From NCBI RefSeq assembly GCF_001278035.1, contig NZ_CP009452.1:1893501-1957500 (forward strand): a DNA stretch of 64,000 nucleotides, read 5' to 3'. The notes under the pieces are model-generated. The model was not told the DNA's origin. It did not search any database and saw nothing but the letters and a program-made list of their open reading frames with translations. Position numbers and translations under genes: made by a program. The DNA is from Sphingopyxis sp. 113P3 (lineage in GTDB: Bacteria > Pseudomonadota > Alphaproteobacteria > Sphingomonadales > Sphingomonadaceae). Positions 31,049 to 39,727 of this stretch are shown in pieces. The stretch's first letter is position 1. Each line of letters opens with the position of its first letter.

Positions 31049-31921
31049 TTACCAGAAGAAATCGTAAATCACGTCGACCACGCGGCCTGAATAGATGTCG
31101 ACGAGCAGCGCATCGTCATAATAGCGGACCCAGCGGTAATTGCCGTAGGCCGGCGGCAGACGATAATACCAGGGATCGTTGATCCAGTAGCGCTGGCTGT
31201 AGAAGAGTGAGCCCAGCGTGAAGCCGACGCTGAAGCGCGTGTAGCGGTGATCGCGATAGGGCGAATAATAGCGCGGAAGCCGGTAATAATGGCGGTTCGC
31301 ATCGCGGTAGCTGCGCCAGTCGTAGCGGCGATCATGGCGCCAGTCGCGGCTCCAGCTGCGCCGGTTGTCGTTGTAGCGGCGGTCGTTGCGAACGTTGCGG
31401 CGCGTGTCGCGATCATAGCGGCGGTTGTCGTTGCGGCTCGCGCGCCGGTCTACCTGTGTGTTGCGATTGCGGTCCCACTGCCGATCGGGATGGCCGTCCC
31501 GGTTGCGGTCATAATTGCCAGCGCGGCGCTGGGTCTGCTGGGCGCGCTGCTGCTCGCGCCAGCGATTGTCGCGCTGCGCGCGCTGCGCCTGTTGACGCTG
31601 CGCCCGCTGACGCTGCACTTGCGCTCGCTGCCGTTCGGCCTGTCGCGGCGCGCGTTCGCGCTGCGCCTGCGGACGCTGTCGTTCGGCTTGCCGCGGCGCG
31701 CGTTCGCGCTGCGCCTGCGGGCGTTGCCGCTCTGCCTGTCGCGGCGCACGTTCGCGCTGGACCCGCGCTTCGCCGCCGCGGCGGCCCTGCGAGCCGCGAT
31801 GGCCGCGCTCGCCGCCGCGCTGGGCGATCTGGACGCCAGCATTGTCGGGCCGTGCAAAAGCGGGACCCAGCGGGGTCAGGATCGTTGCTGCCATCAGCAA
31901 CCCTCCGAACATCTTCTTCAT
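31049..31921 (-). CDS. RcnB-family exported protein with Arg/Gln repeats
   Basis: A 290-residue secreted protein. It has a signal peptide (MKKMFGGLLMAATILTPLGP, cleaved near AFA) and a long Arg/Gln-rich region with three copies of a 16-residue unit (RERAPRQAERQRPQAQ type). A second Arg/Asp/Asn-rich stretch follows, then the RcnB-type C-terminal domain with YRWVRYYDDALLVDIYSGRV and a final DFFW. RcnB proteins influence periplasmic nickel and cobalt handling in E. coli, but this protein is much longer and very basic, so the role is open. Start ATG 31921 has ribosome site GGAG. Confidence 0.75.
   Translation of the reverse strand: MKKMFGGLLMAATILTPLGPAFARPDNAGVQIAQRGGERGHRGSQGRRGGEARVQRERAPRQAERQRPQAQRERAPRQAERQRPQAQRERAPRQAERQRAQVQRQRAQRQQAQRAQRDNRWREQQRAQQTQRRAGNYDRNRDGHPDRQWDRNRNTQVDRRASRNDNRRYDRDTRRNVRNDRRYNDNRRSWSRDWRHDRRYDWRSYRDANRHYYRLPRYYSPYRDHRYTRFSVGFTLGSLFYSQRYWINDPWYYRLPPAYGNYRWVRYYDDALLVDIYSGRVVDVIYDFFW
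31634..31777 (-). repeat. 48-bp tandem repeat inside the RcnB-like gene
   Basis: Three consecutive 48-bp units (31634-31681, 31682-31729, 31730-31777). The first two are nearly identical, and the third diverges in its second half. Each encodes 16 residues of the basic Arg/Gln/Ala linker, and the reading frame is kept. Confidence 0.85.
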
Positions 31922-32030
31922 GTCGTGTCTCCAATCCGTGTCCCGCATACTGAAGGCGCCAGCCGGGATGATGGAGCGATTCCTACGCGCTGCAAGATGA
32001 GTCGGTTCTGACCGGGGCGTTGTCTGGGGT

Positions 32031-32576
32031 TCAGCTTCCGCGCGGGGGGCGCATCGCCGGGACGGCGCGCGCTGCGTCCTCAGGGCGAATGCCGGGGGGC
32101 GGAGCGGCGGCGAGGCGCTCTTCGCCGCGCATCACCCGCCCAGCGAGACGGATCGCGGAGCGGATACGCGGATAGGTCCCGCAGCGGCAGATATTGGTCA
32201 TCGCGGCGTCGATTTCAGCATCGCTCGGGTTGCTGTTGCCGCGCAGCAGCGCGGCCGCGGCCATGATCATCCCCGACTGGCAGAAGCCGCACTGCGGCAC
32301 CTGTTCGGCGACCCATGCCTGCTGCACAGGGTGCGAGCGATCGCGCGAGAGGCCTTCGATCGTCGTCACGAATCGCCCCTCGCATTCGGCGATGGTGACG
32401 AGGCAGCTGCGGATGGCCTCGCCGTCGATGTCGACTGTGCACGCGCCGCAATCGCCCGTACCGCAGCCATATTTGGTTCCGGTGAGGTTCGATGCGTCGC
32501 GCAGCGCCCAGAGCAGCGGCGTTTCAGGGTCCATCCGATATTCGACCGGCCGGTCGTTCACCGAGAATTTCGTCAT
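32031..32576 (-). CDS. 2Fe-2S subunit of a xanthine-dehydrogenase-family enzyme
   Basis: A 181-residue small subunit of the isoquinoline/aldehyde oxidoreductase type. The plant-type [2Fe-2S] cysteines are in YGCGTGDCGACTVD with a fourth in IRSCLV. The second cluster ligands are QCGFCQSG and NICRCGTYPRIR. It would pass electrons from a molybdopterin large subunit. No such subunit lies next to it; the upstream neighbour is a class II aldolase 27 bp away. The C-terminal 30 residues are a Pro/Ala-rich tail. Confidence 0.9.
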   Translation of the reverse strand: MTKFSVNDRPVEYRMDPETPLLWALRDASNLTGTKYGCGTGDCGACTVDIDGEAIRSCLVTIAECEGRFVTTIEGLSRDRSHPVQQAWVAEQVPQCGFCQSGMIMAAAALLRGNSNPSDAEIDAAMTNICRCGTYPRIRSAIRLAGRVMRGEERLAAAPPPGIRPEDAARAVPAMRPPRGS

Positions 32577-32603
32577 GCGGGACTGATGGACCGCTTTTGC
32601 AGA

Positions 32604-33368
32604 TTAGTCACGCCAGCTCGTGTCGATCTTGTCGACCTTGCGCACCATGGCGTCGAACTCGGCCTTGCCCGCGCCGCCCGGGATCTGCGCCATGTACAGG
32701 TCGCGCTGGTGGACCTTGATCACATCGTCGCTGACGAGGATCGGCTTGCCCATGCTCATCGTCGCCAGCTGGATCTCGCACGCCCGCTGGAGCGCCCAAT
32801 ATTTGATGAAGGCCTCGGGAAGCGTCCGGCCCATGACGACAGGACCATGATTGCGGAGCATCAGGATGCGCTTGTCGCCGAGATTGCGGATCAGCCGCTC
32901 GCCTTCCTCCTCGCGCACGGTGATGCCTTCAAAATCATGATAGGCGAGCTGGCCCATATAGTTGCAGGCGTAAAAGTTGGTGGGCTGGAGCCCGCCTTCG
33001 AGCCCGCAGACCGCCATTGTCGCCGTTGTATGGGTGTGGATGATTGCGTGCGCGTCGGGCAGTTCGCGGTGGAACAGGCTGTGCTGCACGAATCCTGCCT
33101 TGTTGACGTGCCAGGGATTGTCGGCGTCGACCTTGTTGCCGTCAATGTCGATCTTGATCAGGCTCGAGGCAGTGACCTCGCTGAAATGCATGCCATAGGG
33201 ATTGATGAGATAGCTGCCCTCCTCGTCGGGCACCTTCACCGTAATATGGTTGAAGATCATCTCGTCCCAGCCCATCATCGCGAAAATGCGGTAGCAGGCG
33301 GCGAGTTCCTGCCGTGCGGTCCATTCGGCTTCGCTATATTTGCTGTTGCGCTTGAGCTGGGTCGCCAT
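32604..33368 (-). CDS. Class II aldolase/adducin family protein
   Basis: A 254-residue zinc-dependent class II aldolase/adducin-fold protein. Metal ligands are in AIIHTHTTATMAV (two His) and the MLRNHGPVVMG segment. The family cleaves phosphorylated sugars or other aldols, but the substrate cannot be assigned, and the nearest relatives are only called aldolase family. It precedes the lone 2Fe-2S subunit on the same strand. Confidence 0.85.
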   Translation of the reverse strand: MATQLKRNSKYSEAEWTARQELAACYRIFAMMGWDEMIFNHITVKVPDEEGSYLINPYGMHFSEVTASSLIKIDIDGNKVDADNPWHVNKAGFVQHSLFHRELPDAHAIIHTHTTATMAVCGLEGGLQPTNFYACNYMGQLAYHDFEGITVREEEGERLIRNLGDKRILMLRNHGPVVMGRTLPEAFIKYWALQRACEIQLATMSMGKPILVSDDVIKVHQRDLYMAQIPGGAGKAEFDAMVRKVDKIDTSWRD

Positions 33369-33956
33369 CGGCTGATCCTCTTCCTATCGGTTTCGTCCTG
33401 CTACCTATGCCACAGAGGGCAGGGGTGAAACAATCCCGCGCGCGGTGTTGCGCGGGAAGCCTGTCGGGAAACGGGGTGGCATGTGACACTGGAAAGCCGA
33501 TGTTTGGCCCTGCGAAGCTGGAAGCTGGGAAGGGCAGGGATATGCCTGAGCGTCATGGCTGTCCCGACCCCACGCTCGCTCGCTCGGGGGATCTGGCTCT
33601 GATCCTCGCCGTGCCTCGCCAAAGGAAGCAGGATATCGATGACCTGCCAAAGGCTCGCCGGCTGAGCGCGGGAAAGGGGGGGAACTCGCGTGAGGCTGCT
33701 AATCGGTTCGCGTCACCCAAGCTACTCGAACCTATAATCGCCCCCTCGGGTAAGATGGCGAAGGTAAAACGCGATCGGCCCTGCGCCCTGTCGCGCGGGG
33801 GCTTGCATTTCGGCGCGAATCTCTTTAGTTGGCGCTCTATCGGAACGTCGCGCTTTCGCGGCGCTCTTTTTATTGCCCGAATATCGGCGACCTATGGCGA
33901 ACCGGAAAAGTGACCGGGGACAAAGGCCGTTTGACGAACAGGAGACGACACGGCGT
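33369..33956. other. 588-bp gap between aldolase and rpsU; no accepted gene
   Basis: I accept no gene here. The +-strand frame 33407-33913 has no homology-like features. Features seen are: a hairpin CCCGCGC (33435-33441)/GCGCGGG (33450-33456), a perfect TATAAT at 33733-33738 without a good -35, and a T5 run at 33867-33872 after a weak CGCG/CGCG hairpin. The rpsU leader occupies the last part (ribosome site AGGAGA at 33940). A small RNA between 33745 and 33870 is possible but unproven. On the minus strand, GGGGGCGATTATAGGTTCGA looks a little like a tmRNA 5' end, but no tag or acceptor piece follows. Confidence 0.45.
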
Positions 33957-34163
33957 ATGCAGATCATCGTTCGCGACAATAATGTCGACCAGGCCCTTCG
34001 CGCGCTCAAGAAGAAGCTGCAGCGTGAGGGCGTGTATCGCGAAATGAAGCTGCGCCGTCACTACGAAAAGCCCAGCGAAAAGCGTGCCCGCGAGCGCGCC
34101 GCTGCTGTCCGCCGCGCCCGCAAGATGGAGCGCAAGCGGATGGAGCGCGACGGTATCAAGTAA
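33957..34163 (+). CDS. rpsU: 30S ribosomal protein S21
   Basis: A 68-residue bS21 protein, strongly basic in its second half ([30 protein letters not shown]). The ATG at 33957 follows AGGAGA by about 11 nt. A strong hairpin terminator lies 27 bp downstream, so it is transcribed alone. S21 helps position the 3' end of 16S rRNA during initiation. Confidence 0.97.
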   Translation: MQIIVRDNNVDQALRALKKKLQREGVYREMKLRRHYEKPSEKRARERAAAVRRARKMERKRMERDGIK

Positions 34164-34190
34164 CCGTCCTTCCCGTTCGGGATCCTGATC

Positions 34191-34229
34191 GTGAAAAGGG
34201 CGCTGCGGCAACGCGGCGCCCTTTTTCAC
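34191..34229. terminator. Bidirectional terminator after rpsU
   Basis: GTGAAAAGGGCGC (34191-34203) pairs with GCGCCCTTTTTCAC (34216-34229), with one extra T in the right arm and a 12-nt loop. T-runs on both strands give termination for rpsU and for the convergent LysR gene. Confidence 0.88.
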
Positions 34230-34331
34230 GCGCGCAGACGAATAGCGGCGAGATGGAATTGGGAGGAGCCTCTCCTGTACGTCCCCGAACGGCGCACTCG
34301 GGATTGCGCCCCGCCAGACACCAGGAAGATG

Positions 34332-35183
34332 TCAGCGCTGCGCCTCCTCTTGCAGCCATCGCCGAAAGAGGCGCGCAGCGGGGGTGCGCGTCTCGGCCGC
34401 CTCGACAAGGAAGAAGCTGCGCGCCGAGCGTAACCGGTGGCCGGCCAGCGCCTCCAGCCGGCCCTCGTCCAGCAGCCCCGATATCAGCGGCTCGATCCCG
34501 ATCGCGACGCCGGCGCCGCTCAAGGTCCGCTCGTACAAGAGCAGCGAGTCGACATCGCGCGGCGCAGCCTTCGCTTCGTCGAGACCGCTCGCGCGCAGCC
34601 ACTCCTGCCAGAACTCGGGTCGATGATCGGGCCCGAGGAGCGGGTGAGCGAGCAAATCAGCGGGACATGTGATGCGGCGCGAATGGGCCGCGCTCCAGAC
34701 CGGCACCAGGTGGATCGGAAGCAATGGCTCGATCGCCATCTCGGAGTCGAGCGCCAGGCTGATCGCAAAATCAAACTGGCCTGCATCGAGCCGCTCGAAG
34801 GCAATCGAGGTTCTGACGTCCACCTCGATGGCGGGGTGGCGCGCGCTGAAGGCCGAAAGACGCGGTATGAGCCAGCGCGCCGCGAAGGCCGCGATCGTCG
34901 TCACGCGCACGATCCGCGCGTCCTGCTGCAATTCGGCTGCCGCCGCGTGGAGCCGATCCAGGACGGCGAGCGCATGCCCAAGATAGGCCTCGCCGGCGCT
35001 CGTCAGCACCACGCCCCGGGGCACGCGCTCGAAGAGGCGGACCCCCAGCTGCTTTTCGAGCTGAGCGAGCCGGCGGGACAGGGCGGGGACTGACATGCCG
35101 GCGCTTGCGCTTGCGCCCGCAAGGCTGCCGAGGCGGGCGGTGGTGACAAAAGCCTGAAGGCTACGGGTGGAGGGAAGGCTCAT
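34332..35183 (-). CDS. LysR family transcriptional regulator (GcvA-like)
   Basis: A 283-residue LysR regulator. It has an N-terminal winged helix (residues 1-60, LPSTRSLQAFVTTARLGSLA and SVPALSRRLAQLEKQLG) in the GcvA-like style, then an effector-binding domain with FDFAISLA and the C-terminal WLQEEAQR. ATG 35183 was chosen over an upstream ATG at 35261 because the family N-terminus starts there. It is divergent from an ABM-like gene across a 139-bp gap, which contains a loose dyad TACCGGCTTGCCGTA (35205-35219) that could be its operator. Confidence 0.87.
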   Translation of the reverse strand: MSLPSTRSLQAFVTTARLGSLAGASASAGMSVPALSRRLAQLEKQLGVRLFERVPRGVVLTSAGEAYLGHALAVLDRLHAAAAELQQDARIVRVTTIAAFAARWLIPRLSAFSARHPAIEVDVRTSIAFERLDAGQFDFAISLALDSEMAIEPLLPIHLVPVWSAAHSRRITCPADLLAHPLLGPDHRPEFWQEWLRASGLDEAKAAPRDVDSLLLYERTLSGAGVAIGIEPLISGLLDEGRLEALAGHRLRSARSFFLVEAAETRTPAARLFRRWLQEEAQR

Positions 35184-35322
35184 GGGCCGCGAGGCTAACA
35201 CCGCTACCGGCTTGCCGTAAATGAAAGGCAGCGGCGGGCTTTGCAATGGTGGCGGCTGCAAGTCAGTCTATCATGCGGCCTCGGCGAGCCGAGAAGGGCC
35301 GCCGATCACGAGGAAAAGCCCG

Positions 35323-35766
35323 ATGACAAACGCCGCTCCGCCTTCAGCGCTCCCCGAGGATCTCTCCTTGGTGCCTGGCCCCGACCGGCACCCCCAGCCC
35401 GCGCTGGACACCCCCCACAGGGGCGTGATTGTGTCGGGCGAGAATGGGGAGGAGGGACATAAGGCCTTCTACATCCACATCGAGGCGAGGGCGGGGAAGG
35501 AAGAGGAGGTCGTGCGCATGCTCGAGGATATTTACGGCTGCGTGCTCGGGGAGCCTGCAACCGGACCCTGGTTCGCCGTCCGCTATGCGCCCGCCATATT
35601 CGGTATCTTCGAGGCGTTTCCGAGCATCGCCGGGCGCGACGCGCATGTGGCGGGCGGCGGCGGCGACATCTTCCGCGACAATCCCCGCATGAATGCGATT
35701 CTCGCGTCCCCCGCCCGCGTCTACCGCCTCGACATTCTCCTCAATAAGGCCGAGATGGGCGTCTAG
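35323..35766 (+). CDS. ABM-like small protein (dimeric alpha/beta barrel, putative)
   Basis: A 147-residue protein whose middle part (FYIHIEARAGKEEEVVRMLEDI, then TGPWFAVRYAPAIFGIFEAF, then HVAGGGGDI) resembles the antibiotic-biosynthesis-monooxygenase fold, where a small dimer oxidises or binds an aromatic compound. The first 45 residues are a Pro-rich lead. The start ATG 35323 has ribosome site AGGAAAA. It is divergent from the LysR gene and so is a likely target of that regulator. Confidence 0.65.
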   Translation: MTNAAPPSALPEDLSLVPGPDRHPQPALDTPHRGVIVSGENGEEGHKAFYIHIEARAGKEEEVVRMLEDIYGCVLGEPATGPWFAVRYAPAIFGIFEAFPSIAGRDAHVAGGGGDIFRDNPRMNAILASPARVYRLDILLNKAEMGV

Positions 35767-35887
35767 CCATCGCGCCCGGGCCCGAGGCGCTGCCCCTTGC
35801 CGATTCTCGCTGGACCGCCTGCCGTGCGTCCGCCTATAGGCGTGCGCGACATTTGCGCCCGCGGGCGCCAGCGAAGGATCAGCGACG

Positions 35888-36409
35888 ATGAGTGTAACGA
35901 CGGTTCCATTGCGCCCGGTGAGCAAGGGCGGGCTGTGGCTGCTGTGGATCGGCCTGGCGGCGCTGGCCGCGGTGGCGATTGCCTTCGCGGTCCGCGGAAC
36001 CCCGCGCATCGGCTTTGAGGTCGTGAAGGAAGGAACGGGCGCGAGCCCGACCCAGTCCGACATCGTGCTCGTCAAATATCAGGGCAAGCTCGACGACGGA
36101 ACGGTGTTCGACGCCAACGAACAGGCGCCGATGCAGGTCGCTCAGGTCGTTCCCGGTTTCTCCGAGGCGCTGACCCGGATGAAAAAGGGCGGCGAGTACA
36201 AGATCACCATCCCGCCTCAGCTCGGTTATGGCGACCGCGCCGTGGGACCGATCCCGGCAGGCAGCACGCTGCATTTCGATGTGACGCTCATCGACTTCCG
36301 TTCCGAGGCCGAGGTGCGCGCGATGCAGCAGATGATGCAGCAGCAGCAAATGATGCAGGGCGCACCGGGTGGACCCGGCGGCCCGCCCTCTGCCGCTCCG
36401 CAGCCCTGA
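35888..36409 (+). CDS. Membrane-anchored FKBP-type peptidyl-prolyl isomerase
   Basis: A 173-residue protein with an N-terminal membrane anchor (about residues 14-36) and a single FKBP domain (VLVKYQGKLDDGTVFDA, VVPGFSEALTRMKKGGEYKITIPPQLGYGD, IPAGSTLHFDVTLID). It should catalyse Xaa-Pro isomerisation outside the cytoplasm. The C-terminus is Met/Gln-rich then Gly/Pro-rich (MQQMMQQQQMM, GGPGGPP). It follows a 121-bp gap without a clear promoter. Confidence 0.9.
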   Translation: MSVTTVPLRPVSKGGLWLLWIGLAALAAVAIAFAVRGTPRIGFEVVKEGTGASPTQSDIVLVKYQGKLDDGTVFDANEQAPMQVAQVVPGFSEALTRMKKGGEYKITIPPQLGYGDRAVGPIPAGSTLHFDVTLIDFRSEAEVRAMQQMMQQQQMMQGAPGGPGGPPSAAPQP

Positions 36410-36492
36410 CCACGAGCGCCTCCCGGCGAAAGCCGGGACTGCCCCTGGTGCATCGCGAAAGTTCAAGCGCCGTCCCAGCCGCTGGGGCGGCG

Positions 36493-37584
36493 TTACGCTT
36501 TCTTGGCAATCCCCGTTCCGGCGTTGCGTTCAGCCTCGCGCTCGAGCGCGACCTTGATCATCGCGACAATCGGATCGGCGAGGAACAGCCCCATGATGCC
36601 GAGCAGCGCGCCGAACAGGATTTGCGCGGCGAGGACGAGCGCGGGGGCGAGGTCGACGGTCTGCTTGGCCACCATGGGGACGATCAGATAGCCGTCGACC
36701 GTCTGGACGACGAAATAGATGATAATGGCATAAAGGCCGGTGTCGGTCCCGGCCGAGAAGCCGACAAGGACAAGCAGAACGCCCGAGACGATCGCACCGA
36801 TATTGGGAATGAAGGCGAGGAGCCCGGTGAGAAGCCCCATCAGCGCCGCCATCGGAATGCCGACCGCGAGGCAGGCAAGCCAGGTGCCAATGCCCTCGAC
36901 GACCATGCCGAGGAGGCGCCCTGCCATCAGCCGCCGCAGCGTGAAGCCCATGCGCGCGGTGGTGATGTAGAAATTCTCGCGCGATTTCATCGGCAGCATC
37001 CACGCCACGCCGCGCTCGTAAAGGCGCGGCTCGATCGCGAGGAAAATGCCAAGAACAACGATCATGACGAGGCTGGTGAGGGCGCCGAGCACTGTGCCGA
37101 CAGCCGCGGTCACCCGCCCGACCGTTCCGGCCAGATTGTCGGTGATCGTCTTGGTATCGAGCTGAAAATTGCCCATGCCGTGATCAGCTGCCCATGCCGC
37201 GATGCGCTCGATCTGCGCCATCACGACTTTCTGCAAGGTCGCCGCCTGGTCGGCGATCTGCGAGCCTGCGAACAAGACCGTCCAGGCGAGGAAGGCGACC
37301 AGCAGAAGGCAGATGATCAGGAGCCGCCAACCGCGCGCGATGGGCAGCACCCGCCCGAGAAGTCTTGTTCCCCCATCGAGCATCGATGCAACGACAATGG
37401 CGGCGAAGATCAGCAGGATGGGCTGTATGAGGATGATCGACACGCCGATCAGGAGCGCGAGGCCCAGCCAGACGCTCGCTTTCAAGAGTTCGGTGCGAAC
37501 GAGCTGGCTATGGATTTCGGTGGGGCCGGGGGCTTCATTGCCCGCCTTGGCCTGTGCTGCGGCGCGCTCTTTTTTCTCCGCCAT
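36493..37584 (-). CDS. AI-2E family transporter
   Basis: A 363-residue membrane permease of the AI-2E (PerM/TqsA) family with about eight helices. Family landmarks are GLLTGLLAFIPNIGAIVSG and the C-terminal VDGYLIVPMVAKQTVDLAPALVLAAQILFGALLG region. Some members export autoinducer-2, and others are sodium/proton exchangers, so the substrate is unknown. ATG 37584 has a GGGAG site and is 5 bp from the lepB stop. Confidence 0.85.
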   Translation of the reverse strand: MAEKKERAAAQAKAGNEAPGPTEIHSQLVRTELLKASVWLGLALLIGVSIILIQPILLIFAAIVVASMLDGGTRLLGRVLPIARGWRLLIICLLLVAFLAWTVLFAGSQIADQAATLQKVVMAQIERIAAWAADHGMGNFQLDTKTITDNLAGTVGRVTAAVGTVLGALTSLVMIVVLGIFLAIEPRLYERGVAWMLPMKSRENFYITTARMGFTLRRLMAGRLLGMVVEGIGTWLACLAVGIPMAALMGLLTGLLAFIPNIGAIVSGVLLVLVGFSAGTDTGLYAIIIYFVVQTVDGYLIVPMVAKQTVDLAPALVLAAQILFGALLGIMGLFLADPIVAMIKVALEREAERNAGTGIAKKA

Positions 37585-37588
37585 CGCG

Positions 37589-38437
37589 TCACTCCCTGCT
37601 GGCGCTGCTGTCACGCGCAGGCCTGAGATCGGTTCCGGCGCGCCCGGACCTTAGACCGCGCAGCCAGCTTAGCGGATTATACCATTCGGTCGTGCCGTCG
37701 GTCGAAAAGCTGATGATCTCGGCGCGCCCCGCGATGGCGTCGAAGGGGACGGGCCCTCCGAGCCCCTTGCGCTCGGCCGAGACGCGGCTGTCGGCGCTGC
37801 CGTCGCGATTGTCGCCCATCAGGAAGAGATGGCCCGCTGGCACCTTCACCGGGCCATAATCGTCGGTCGCATAGCCTGGGCCCATGTCGATCGTGTCGAA
37901 GGTTGCGCCGCCGGGCAGCGTTTCGCGCACGATCGGCAGCTCGAGCACTTCGCGCCCGCTCGCGTCGCGGGTGACGAAGCGGAACAGGCTGCTGTCCGGC
38001 CCTGGCAGATTGGGGTCGGCGGGAATGGTGAGCGCCGGCTCAACCCTGCGCTTGACGGGCTTGCCGTTGATGAAGAGCGCGCCGCTTCTGAGGGCGATCG
38101 TGTCGCCGGGCAGGCCGATCACGCGCTTGATATAATCGATGCGCGTGTCGGGATGCTCGAGCACGACAATGTCGCCGCGCTCGGGCAACTTGCCAAAGAG
38201 CCGGCCTTCGGTCTTGGGCGCAAGGTGGAAGCTCACCGAGGCATAGGACCAGCCATAGGGATATTTGCTCACGATCAGCCGGTCGCCGTTGCGCAGCGTT
38301 GGCATCATCGAATCCGAAGGAATATAAAAAGGTTTGGCGACGCAGCTGTGGATGCCGAGGACGAGCAGCAGGATGACCACGATATCGCGGATCAGCTTGC
38401 CCCAGCTTTCCTCCCCCTTGCTCTTCTTTTTCGCCAT
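37589..38437 (-). CDS. lepB: Signal peptidase I
   Basis: A 282-residue type I leader peptidase. The catalytic Ser43 is in PSDSMMPT and the general-base Lys104 in DYIKRVIGLPGD, with the box GHLFLMGDNRDGSADSR downstream. One N-terminal membrane helix (about 17-33) anchors it. Its start codon shares one base with the acpS stop. It lies in the minus-strand cluster pyrE-pdxJ-acpS-lepB. Confidence 0.96.
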   Translation of the reverse strand: MAKKKSKGEESWGKLIRDIVVILLLVLGIHSCVAKPFYIPSDSMMPTLRNGDRLIVSKYPYGWSYASVSFHLAPKTEGRLFGKLPERGDIVVLEHPDTRIDYIKRVIGLPGDTIALRSGALFINGKPVKRRVEPALTIPADPNLPGPDSSLFRFVTRDASGREVLELPIVRETLPGGATFDTIDMGPGYATDDYGPVKVPAGHLFLMGDNRDGSADSRVSAERKGLGGPVPFDAIAGRAEIISFSTDGTTEWYNPLSWLRGLRSGRAGTDLRPARDSSASRE

Positions 38438-38841
38438 TATTCGTCCTTGATCGCTTCGATGATGACGAAGGCCTGCGCCCAGGGGTGATCGTCGGTCAAT
38501 GTGAGATGGATATGCGCCTTGTGCCCCGCGGGCACCATCTGCGCGAGCCGTTCGGCGGCTCCCCCGGTGAGCGCGAGCGTCGGCGCCCCCGATGGCGCAT
38601 TGACGACGCCGATGTCCTTCATGAACACCCCGCGCCTGAAGCCCGTACCGACGGCTTTTGAAAAGGCCTCCTTCGCCGCAAAGCGCTTGGCATAGGTACC
38701 GGCTCGCGTGAAGGGCCGCCGCGCTGCCTTGGCGCGCTCGACCTCGGTGAACACCCGCATTTCAAACCGCTCGCCGAAGCGGTCGAGCGAATTTTGAATC
38801 CGCTCGATATTGCAAAGGTCGGAGCCGAGACCGATGATCAA
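38437..38841 (-). CDS. acpS: Holo-[acyl-carrier-protein] synthase
   Basis: A 134-residue phosphopantetheinyl transferase that activates ACP with coenzyme A. The metal-binding Asp is in [12 protein letters not shown] and Glu in [11 protein letters not shown]. The start is TTG at 38841, with a good GGAGG site 7 nt away, and no ATG fits the family N-terminus. The stop overlaps the lepB start. Confidence 0.95.
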   Translation of the reverse strand: MIIGLGSDLCNIERIQNSLDRFGERFEMRVFTEVERAKAARRPFTRAGTYAKRFAAKEAFSKAVGTGFRRGVFMKDIGVVNAPSGAPTLALTGGAAERLAQMVPAGHKAHIHLTLTDDHPWAQAFVIIEAIKDE

Positions 38842-38977
38842 GGCCTGCCCTCCGGATCGCGGCGCGAGGCGGGGGAAGGGGCGGCAAGGATCGAGAGGAC
38901 AGCCCGTGCCTTGCCGCGCTGCGCGGCAGGCCCAAGGCTTCGCCCGAGGTGCGCGGCGGAACCCGGCCCCCCCACGC

Positions 38978-39727
38978 TCACCCGCGCGCCTCGTCCATCA
39001 GCGCGCGCATCCGGCGCACCGCGTCTTCCAGTCCGGTGAAAATCGCCTCGCCGATCAGATAATGGCCGATGTTGAGCTCGGCGAGCTGCGGGATCGCAGC
39101 GACGGGCACGACATTCTCATAGGTAAGGCCATGCCCCGCGTGCGGTTCGATGCCATTCTTCCAGGCAAGCGCCGCAGCGTCAGCGAGCCGCCGGAGCTCG
39201 GCCGCGCGCGCCTCGCCGTCGCAATGCGCATAGCGGCCGGTGTGAAACTCGACGACGGGCGCCTTCAGACGCATCGCCGCCTCGATCTGGCGCGCATCGG
39301 GCTCGATGAAGAGGCTGACGCGGATGCCCGCGTCCGAAAGGCGCGCGACGATGGGTGCGAGATGATTGTGCTGCCCTGCGGCATCGAGCCCGCCCTCGGT
39401 CGTACGCTCCTCGCGCTTTTCCGGGACAATGCAGGCAGCGTGCGGCGCGTGGCGCAGCGCAATGGCGAGCATTTCCTCGGTCGCGGCCATTTCAAGATTG
39501 AGCGGCAGGTCGGTTGCCGCCTGTATGCGCGCCAGGTCGTCGTCGCGAATGTGGCGCCGGTCCTCGCGCAGATGCGCAGTGATCCCGTCGCCGCCGACCG
39601 CCGCGACTATCTCGGCGGCGCGCACGGGGTCAGGATGGTCGCCTCCGCGCGCGTTGCGGATTGTTGCAACATGGTCGATGTTGACGCCGAGGCGCAGCCG
39701 CTGGCCCGAGGGGAGGGGGGCGCTCAT
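38978..39727 (-). CDS. pdxJ: Pyridoxine 5'-phosphate synthase PdxJ
   Basis: A 249-residue TIM-barrel enzyme that condenses 1-deoxyxylulose phosphate and 3-amino-2-oxopropyl phosphate in vitamin B6 synthesis. Diagnostic blocks are [41 protein letters not shown] and GHGLTYENV. Its start overlaps the pyrE stop by 4 bp. The 136 bp to acpS include the acpS ribosome site. Confidence 0.97.
   Translation of the reverse strand: MSAPLPSGQRLRLGVNIDHVATIRNARGGDHPDPVRAAEIVAAVGGDGITAHLREDRRHIRDDDLARIQAATDLPLNLEMAATEEMLAIALRHAPHAACIVPEKREERTTEGGLDAAGQHNHLAPIVARLSDAGIRVSLFIEPDARQIEAAMRLKAPVVEFHTGRYAHCDGEARAAELRRLADAAALAWKNGIEPHAGHGLTYENVVPVAAIPQLAELNIGHYLIGEAIFTGLEDAVRRMRALMDEARG

Noticed and set aside
31634..31777. 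Tandem 48-bp repeats as a possible CRISPR array
   Set aside because: Units are contiguous without spacers and stay in frame inside a protein gene.
33700..33760. Minus-strand sequence resembling a tmRNA 5' end (GGGGGCGATTATAGGTTCGA)
   Set aside because: No tag-peptide frame, CCA end or acceptor partner follows on either side; the match is short.
33407..33913. 168-residue frame upstream of rpsU
   Set aside because: No recognisable domain, no ribosome site, many rare residues; the ending is probably the rpsU leader.
34191..34229. Hairpin after rpsU as a riboswitch
   Set aside because: It is a simple GC stem with T-tracts on both sides, which fits a terminator.
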